DNA from: Thamnidium elegans
Taxonomy: Eukaryota > Mucoromycota > Mucoromycetes > Mucorales > Mucoraceae
Direction of reading: 5' to 3'
NCBI GenBank assembly: GCA_025201345.1
Contig: JAIXMG010000010.1
Span: 744,001-808,000 of the forward strand
Length of the DNA: 64,000 nt
Position numbers and translations under genes: made by a program. The notes beneath the pieces are model-generated. The model had not been told where the DNA came from, made no database searches, and worked only from the letters and a program-made list of their open reading frames with translations. The number at the start of each line of letters is the position of its first letter. Position 1 is the stretch's first letter. Shown piece after piece: positions 57,294-64,000 of this stretch.

Positions 57294-59822
57294 AAAGGGT
57301 TAGGTTTCTTTTTTTTTTTAAAACCTTCTAGTATATACTTACATGCTGTAAAACATATAAACTTTGAAACAGTTCAGTGGAATCCTAATATTTTTTTCTT
57401 GTTAGTATATTTTAAATATAACCTTCCTTTTTTTTTAAAAAAAAAAAAAGTTACCCTTTGAGCAAACTTGGATTCTCTTGATTTTAAATTGAGGTTATCA
57501 CAAATATCAGAAATGGTACCATCTTTAAACATGATCGATTCACGCAAATTGGTATCCTGAACTGCGATAGGGTCTTCAACACACATCAATAGTTGTCTGT
57601 GTGCTACTACATCTGCATATCTACGAATGGGAGACTTTTTTTTTATCGTGGTTACTATCCAAATAATACACACACACACACAAAAAAAAAAAAAAAACTT
57701 ACTGTAAAGTGGGTATAAAATTCCAATGCAAGACCATAATGATAATATTCATTAACAGGATAATGACCCGAAGAAATATATCCGGCTTCATTCATAGCTA
57801 TGGTTGCCATGGTTTTCAGCAACTTGGCAATCTCGGGATCATCTTTACAACCATTTGTAATCTGTTGTAACGATTGAGCTAAGGCTTTATTGGATGAGAA
57901 GTCCACAGAAAATCCCTATTTTTTTTTTTTTTTGATTAGATTAGATTATAATTTTTTTTTCTATTCAAAATATTTATATTTTACTCTGCTTTTAGCGGCC
58001 TTTACTAATCTTTCAAATTGGCCTTGAGTCGGAGGTGGATGGTGTCTAAGAATCGCGGCATCTTTATATCCGTCGTAAATTCGTTTACCAACTGACGCGT
58101 TTGCTAAAATCATAGCCTCTGCGACCAGTCCATGAATTTCCATACTATCCTTAGGAAGTAAAAGGAAAAGGTTAAGGAAAATATATAAAGTAAAGGATAT
58201 TAGTCAAGTCTTTTTTTTTTTAAAAAAAAAAGGATATTAATATCAGTGATTTCATGTTGATCAGTCATTTTGAACTTGATTTCTGAACCTTCCAATTCTA
58301 ATGCACCTTTTGCCAAACGCCTATCCTAAAATACATATATAAAGTTATAGACGTCGGGAGGTTTAAACGGGTTACAAAACTTATCATGCTTACTCTAATA
58401 ACACGAAGCACTTGAGCAAGCTTCGTCACACATGGTTTCAATTTTTTACACAATGATGCATCTAAAAGAAAACACATTAAACAAAAAAGTGAATAACTCG
58501 TACACTATTTTAACTAACCTAGTCCAGTTGCAGCTGATTTTCCGTCCATTAATTGTTGAGCTTGTTCGTATTCCATTTCACAACTAGACTTAATAATCGT
58601 TCTACCAAACCAAGTATTTAACACTTTGTAGTTTTTATCCAAGGTCCAAATAACCGAAACCGAATAACGATCAACGTTATGTCTTAATGAACATACTCTT
58701 TCACTAAGTACAGAAGGTAACATATCAAATCTTCTATCAGCTAAATAAACTGTAGTACCTCTAACATATAAATCATTAGAACAAGAGCTGATACAATTAA
58801 TATATATATAGATTCTTACCTGGATCTTGCTTCAAGATCAGTCATTAAGTTTTCTTTTACAAAATAACTCACATCAGCAATATGTACTCCCAACTCTATT
58901 TTTCCGTCTGCAAGTTCCTTTACGGATAAGGCATCTATTTTAAAAACAAATAAAATCAGCCCCCCTCTTTCCTTTCTATTTTAATAATAAATACAATACC
59001 ATCAATATCTTGACAATTAGGAGGATCAATACTGAAAACAATTAAATCTCTTAAATCTCTTCTATTCTTAATTTCGTCCTGTATATAATAAAAAAAAATT
59101 AAAATCTAAAAAAGGGGGGGGGGAGAAATATATGTTTTCTATACCTTATTTGGTTTCCAAGGATTTTCAGGAGTATCGATAGGCATTTCATTTAATGAGA
59201 CTTGACTGAATCCTTGACTAGCTTGAGATACCGAAATTGAATGTTCGACTAAAATAGCAGAGATCTCTGTATCCAATTGATGAATGGGGCCTAACGATCT
59301 TACAAAATGACCGTTAGGATATTGCGATGAAGTTGGCCTGTATGAAAATATAAGTAAAAAAAAAAAAGGCAACCCTTTTATATATGTATATATTTACCAG
59401 TTATCAATGCGAACAACGATACGTTGGTTTTCTATCAATTTTACATCTTGGTAACGAATTCTTATTTTTGGGATAACGGGGTCTAATGGGATGGCTAAAT
59501 GAATCGACCCGCCTACTTCAGAACTATCCTCCTGGAGTGTAGCAACATAAGATCTCCAATTACGATTAAGTACACCAATAACACGGCCTGTAGGTTGATT
59601 TGATACAGTTGCATTTGTAAATCTATCTTGTTCAAATTCTTTTTTTTTTATCTCTCTCTGTTTAGTATCTAAATAATTGAAATATTATATAATCATGTAT
59701 TTACCGTCTTCAGCATTACTACTATTAAACGCAATTTCACTAGATGCAGTAGTCCAATTATTTTCAGATAACAAATCAACAACAACAATATCGCCATGAA
59801 CTATAAACAACATAAATATTTA

Positions 59823-59856
<34 letters not shown>

Positions 59857-60702
59857 TGCACGATTACGATTTTCATTACCGATAATCAGAATATCTTTAC
59901 CGAGTGTTCCACCACCATGAACATAGGCTTGATCACGGCTATCTTTTCTGCAGCGTAACGTACCCGAAAAGTATCGACTCGACTTAATACCTACCTCAAG
60001 TTCACCAATTGATTTATACTAAAAAAAAAAAAAAAAAAAAAGATGAAACGAGAAAAAAATTAGGATTTTCTCACTGGGGAGAAATAACAATACTAATATA
60101 CCTCAGTATAACCGGATACAGTATCATGATTACCACTGCCATGTTTCGAAGCTAATCTAATTTTGTTATTAAACTCTTCCTCTTCTAAAGCAACGTCAGC
60201 CAATACTTGAACCAAGTTTTGTAATAATATATTATCAGGGTAATAAATTTGCAAGTATTGTTTCGTATTCATTCGAACAATATTGGGCGGTGTGTCAAGA
60301 TCGGCATGAGACTCTGAAAGTAAAATAATGGTTTTTTCATGGTTTAAATGCATATCGTACCAGTTTGCCAACTGACAAAGTGCTCTCCAATCCCGTTTAG
60401 AACTTGGTTCTTGAGGTTGTCTTAATACCTTGGTAGGTTCAAATATCTCGTTATAAAACATGACACTGTTTCTTCTAGAATCATTAATAAGTTGTCGAAG
60501 TTTACGATATGTTCTAGTCTTATCATGTTGTTGAAGCTAAAATAGAAAAAAAAAATTAATATGTATATATTTGAATATAAAACTATATTTACATTGATAG
60601 TAACTGTTTGGCTTAAAATAATGCCTGTTATTTCTTCTTGCTCTAAAATTTCCAAGTAACGCATAATAACCTATCAAATTAAACACGTTTAAAATAAATT
60701 TT

Positions 60703-60739
<37 letters not shown>

Positions 60740-60985
60740 GTACCGAGTTATCAGGAATAATATAATGGTTTGCTGTTGCACTTAAAAGTCCATGAGGCCC
60801 TTCGTTATTACAATGAGATGGACATGCTTTCGATAAACAAGGAATGTCAGTGCGTAAATATTCTGTAAAGTTATTGTTAATAAGTATTAATAAAATATTT
60901 CTCTTTGTTGTTATTTACGTTCTCGCACAAGTTTAATAATAGAGTTGCTTTTAGTCTTTTTATAAAACGCACGTTCAGTTCTCAT
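56594..60985 (-). CDS. DIS3L-type RNB exoribonuclease of the cytoplasmic exosome
   Basis: Twenty exons between 60985 and 56594 sum to 1054 aa. Exons 1-4 form the CR3-like 'C...C...C.H' segment and a PIN domain without the usual acidic residues ('[11 protein letters not shown]' where active PINs have Asp), so the endonuclease site is probably dead as in human DIS3L. Cold-shock/OB domains ('[17 protein letters not shown]', '[12 protein letters not shown]') precede the RNB core '[14 protein letters not shown]', with all four catalytic Asp, '[12 protein letters not shown]' and '[19 protein letters not shown]'. The S1 domain and a Lys-rich tail end the protein. '[11 protein letters not shown]' matches DIS3L more than Dis3. 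Intron 13 is of U12 AT-AC type. Confidence 0.92.
58158..58237 (-). other. U12-type AT-AC intron in DIS3L
   Basis: Read on the minus strand the 80-nt intron begins ATATCCTTTT, contains the branch sequence TTCCTTAAC (58171-58179) and ends TTTTAC, with about 13 nt from the branch adenosine to the 3' end. These are the three hallmarks of minor-spliceosome AT-AC introns. There is no GT donor anywhere between the last conserved codon of exon 13 and the next exon. Removal joins 'EITDI' to '[16 protein letters not shown]', the DIS3L sequence expected here, and keeps frame. Confidence 0.93.
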
Positions 60986-61418
60986 TTACAAAAAATAATA
61001 ATAAAAAAAAAGGGTAGAGGGCGAAAAGCGATATACCACACAGGGAAAAGAACACGAACAATACACTTCTCTCAGCAGTCACGTGTGTGATGCAACCCAG
61101 TTCTTTGAATCCTTTTATGATCAAAACTGTTTGAAGTATACGAAAAAAAAAAAAAAAAGTACAGAATGACAACCATAACAAACAAGATAAAAAAAAGTGA
61201 CACGTGCATAACTACATGTTTAACAAAAAAAAAAAAATATAAATAGGGTAATTTTTTTTTCGTTTTACCCTTTTTTTTCTCTTTTTCTTTTTTGTTCAAA
61301 ATATTACTATTATAAAAAAAAAAAAAGAAACTCAGTAAAAAGCATAACTGAGTTACTTTACTTGTAAAAAAAAAAAGTAATAATAATAATATAAAAGAGA
61401 GAGAGAGAGAAAACAGAA
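60986..61418. promoter_or_regulatory. Divergent promoter region, DIS3L / SPX-EXS gene
   Basis: A 433-bp gap between divergent genes, rich in A/T tracts and ending in a (GA)n leader 'agagagagagagag' right before the SPX-EXS ATG. It contains two CACGTG-like words: 'tcacgtgtg' near 61080 and 'gacacgtgcat' near 61201. CACGTG is the Pho4 core in ascomycete phosphate regulation, which would suit a phosphate-related gene. Confidence 0.45.
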
Positions 61419-64000
61419 ATGAAATTTTCGAAATATTTAGAAAGCCAAAGCGTACCTGAATGGAGAAAAGCGTATATAAATTATAAAGGATTAAAAAAGA
61501 AGTTAAAACAGGTTGAAAGAGTAAGGGTTACACACTATAGAATTATACTTTATAAATTAAAGTTTTATATATATCTGTCTGTAGTTTCGAAAATCCAAAG
61601 AAAGAAAAGCAGCAATACGTCTAGATAATGCGTTACAAGATATGGATGATAGCGATGATAGTTATTACTGGTTTAACAAAGATGAATATCAACGGCCACA
61701 GTCTATTATAAGTCGAATCTCTTCAAAGTTTACTCAACGTCGGTCTACTTCTCGGCGAGGTATTATAAAAACTTTAAATTTTTTATTTTATTTTACAGTA
61801 GCTAACGCAAAAAAAATAAATTACAAAAGCATCGTTTAGAAGTTCAACTACGACATTTTCAGTTTTGGATGAAGTATTATATCACGCCAGTTCATCCGAA
61901 CGAAGTTTTTTCGATTCACTAGATTATGAATTAAGCAAAATATCTAACTTTTATGATGGTAATTTTTTTAATAATTGATATATATATATATATTTTACCT
62001 AAACTATCCATTGTACAGAGAAAGAAGTCGAATCAAGATTAAAATTAGAAGCGTTAAAAAGTCAAATGCAATTTATTGCCGAGTATGGACGTCATTTACT
62101 GAATATAGGGGTAATATTCTTTTCTTTTTTTTTATACATATATTTTGTATACATTATTAAAATTCAAATTATGGCATCATTTTTTTTTATTTTTTTGCAC
62201 AGACACATCAACAGGTTGTTCCTCCTGATATTATCGGTCATCATCGGCTCTATAACTGGTTTCGACACCAAGATCCTCACACTCACTCATATACTTTATC
62301 TGAACTATCACCCAACTTTGACTATGTAGGAGATCAAAGGATTAGTTACAATGTGGCTAGAAACAGGCTGAAAAAAGCAATTACCGAATTCTATCGTAGC
62401 TTAGAATTTTTAAAATCCTATAAAACTTTAAATGAAACTGGTTTTCAAAAGATTTTGAAAAAATTCGATAAAGTTGCGGGTTGGAAAGCAAGTAATCTAT
62501 ATACCCAATCTATTAAAAAACATCATTGGGCAAACACAACTGATCTTGACGGGATCATAAAAGATGCTGAAGTAAAAAAAAAAAAAAAAAAAATTAAAAT
62601 TAACTGATGATATTTTGTACACAAATATATAATGATAATAACTTTAATTTAGACATTGTACATTAATGAATTTGCTGATGGACATCGTAGGCGCGGTATG
62701 CGAAAATTAAGAGCACCTGAGAAAGATGAGGTAAGTTAAAATAAAGTATACTATATAAATATATAAAAAAAGATTATATTAAACTAACATGTCCCCCGGA
62801 GGGTATTATTTATTTAGAATTATAATTCAACCACTTTAAGAGTAGGTATATTCTTGGGCACAGCCATCCCACTATTTATCCAATCAGTTCAGCTAGCCTG
62901 CGATCCAAAGACATCTAAACAACTACCCAACCTAGAAACCAACATTCAAATCTACGCTTGCTTTTTACTACCCATTTTATTTTGTCTTGGTTTCTCTGTT
63001 AATTTGTTGGTATGGCATCGATCCAGAATTAATTACAAGTTTATATTTGAACTTGATCCAAGACAAAATTTGGATTATCATCAATTTGCTGAATTACCTG
63101 TCATTATGTTATTAATTAGTTCCATTGTTATGTACATGGATTTCGCTCAGTGGTTTTCGCCTGTGATACCCTCTGAATTATGTCCGCTGATACTGTTTGT
63201 CATCTTGATTGCTATCATGCTTTGTCCTTTTGATATGCTTTATTGTTCCGCAAGAAAATGGCTTGGTGTAGCTTTGGTAAAGAGAAATAACAAACAAAAA
63301 CCTTCTTTTTTTTTTTCTTTTTTTTTTTTTTATGTATGAGGCTAACTTTTATTTATATACAGGGAAGAATTTTATTGTCTTACTGTTTCCCAGTAGAATT
63401 TAGAGATTTCTTTATTGCAGATGAACTTAATAGTTTAAGTTATTCAATTTGGACTAGTTCATACTTTTTTTGTGCTTATTCCTGGCACTGGACCGATTTA
63501 GGTAATTTTTTTTTTTTTTGCATATTATAAATATTTATATGAAAAAACCTAATTTTTTTTTCATATATAGGTGGTAATTGTAACATGTCACAAATGTGGG
63601 TCGCACCATTTCTTGCTTCATTACCTCCCTGGTGGCGTCTACTGCAGTGCTTTAGAAGATACAGAGACTCAAATGAAACTGTTCATTTACTAAATGCGGC
63701 AAAATACACCAGCAGTATTCTTGCTGCTATCGTCACAGGTTTAAGACGCATGTACCGTAAGTGTACCTAAAATCACACACATATAATGCATCATGCAATT
63801 TTAAATTTTTTATATTTTAGCTTCCACTGCAATGACTGTATTTTGGATCTTGACAAGTTTATTAAGTTCATGTTATACTTCTACTTGGGATATCAAAATG
63901 GATTGGGGTTTACTTCGCCCAAATACAGAAAACTTTTTATTAAGAGATGAACTGGTGTTTTATAAATGGGTAAGAAGAAAAAGTGATATGATCTTTTTTT
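61419..64000 (+). CDS. SYG1/XPR1-like SPX-EXS phosphate exporter (3' end outside the window)
   Basis: Ten exons visible: 61419-61520, 61585-61759, 61830-61958, 62019-62110, 62203-62571, 62653-62730, 62818-63276, 63363-63501, 63571-63756 and 63821-63969; 626 codons, with a GTAAGA donor at the right edge, so the gene continues. N-terminal SPX domain: 'MKFSKYLESQSVPEWRKAYINYKGLKKKLKQ' start, and 'KKFDKVAGWKAS' with the lysine cluster that binds inositol pyrophosphates. Then membrane segments ('LRVGIFLGTAIPLFIQ', 'FLLPILFCLGFSVNLL') and the EXS domain ('SYSIWTSSYFFCAYSW', 'LPPWWRLLQCFRRYRD'). XPR1 exports inorganic phosphate. Confidence 0.93.

Noticed and set aside
1..64000. Transposons, CRISPR arrays, or prokaryotic transfer
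   Set aside because: No transposase, reverse transcriptase, integrase, terminal repeat pair or spaced direct repeat was recognised; all identified genes have eukaryotic families and most have spliceosomal introns.

Overview
This is a window of eukaryotic nuclear DNA, most likely from an early-diverging fungus of the Mucoromycota. The evidence is AT-rich sequence full of A/T homopolymers, many short GT-AG introns (mostly 45-80 nt), compact gene spacing, and the gene set: a DIS3L-type exonuclease, two tandem HSPA12-like proteins, an SLMAP/Far9-type FHA protein, a Ste20-type kinase and an SPX-EXS protein. No lineage-diagnostic marker was available beyond this, so the phylum is an inference. I rebuilt exons by eye from splice signals and reading frame; nearly every multi-exon model adds up to an exact multiple of three.

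Layout. 0.7-9 kb: a 2-oxoglutarate dioxygenase (Ofd1/Tpa1 type, -), REX1-B-domain protein (+), TIM8 (-), a hotdog thioesterase (+), DPH3 (+), BAP31/Yet (-) and eIF2-alpha (-). 9-16.4 kb: a gene-poor 2 kb stretch, a Gly/Tyr-rich protein (+), the FHA/coiled-coil/tail-anchor protein (-), a methyltransferase (+) and a RhoGAP (-). 16.4-24.7 kb: a small RPA70-like zinc/OB protein (+), ribosomal protein eS19 (+), a Ste20/PAK-like kinase (-), a Gln-rich unknown (-) and a mitochondrial YchF/OLA1 GTPase (-). 24.8-35.5 kb: an M28 glutamate-carboxypeptidase-like membrane protein (-), a short TUG-like UBX protein (+), a GDP-fucose-type transporter (-), topoisomerase III (+), an F-box protein (-) and an Erv1-like protein (-). 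35.8-48.5 kb: two tandem HSPA12-like genes (-), an Atg22-like transporter (-) and RPA1 (-). 48.5-64 kb: a decayed coding region, alpha-tubulin (+), an F-box/LRR protein (-), DIS3L (-) and an SYG1/XPR1 phosphate exporter that runs off the right edge (+).

The genes are mostly housekeeping and do not form one pathway. Themes that recur are genome maintenance (RPA1, the mini RPA-like protein, TOP3, REX1-B), translation (eIF2-alpha, eS19, DPH3, Ofd1-type hydroxylase, YchF) and mitochondrial biogenesis (TIM8, Erv1-like).

The most notable observations are: a textbook U12-type AT-AC intron inside DIS3L, validated by the reading frame and the flanking protein; an Erv1 homologue whose catalytic CxxC has lost its second cysteine; an M28 peptidase homologue with all visible zinc ligands but Gln in place of the catalytic base; and a 156-residue protein made of little more than an RPA70 DBD-C-like zinc/OB module in the same window as full-length RPA1. 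I saw no transposon, tRNA, rRNA or CRISPR array.
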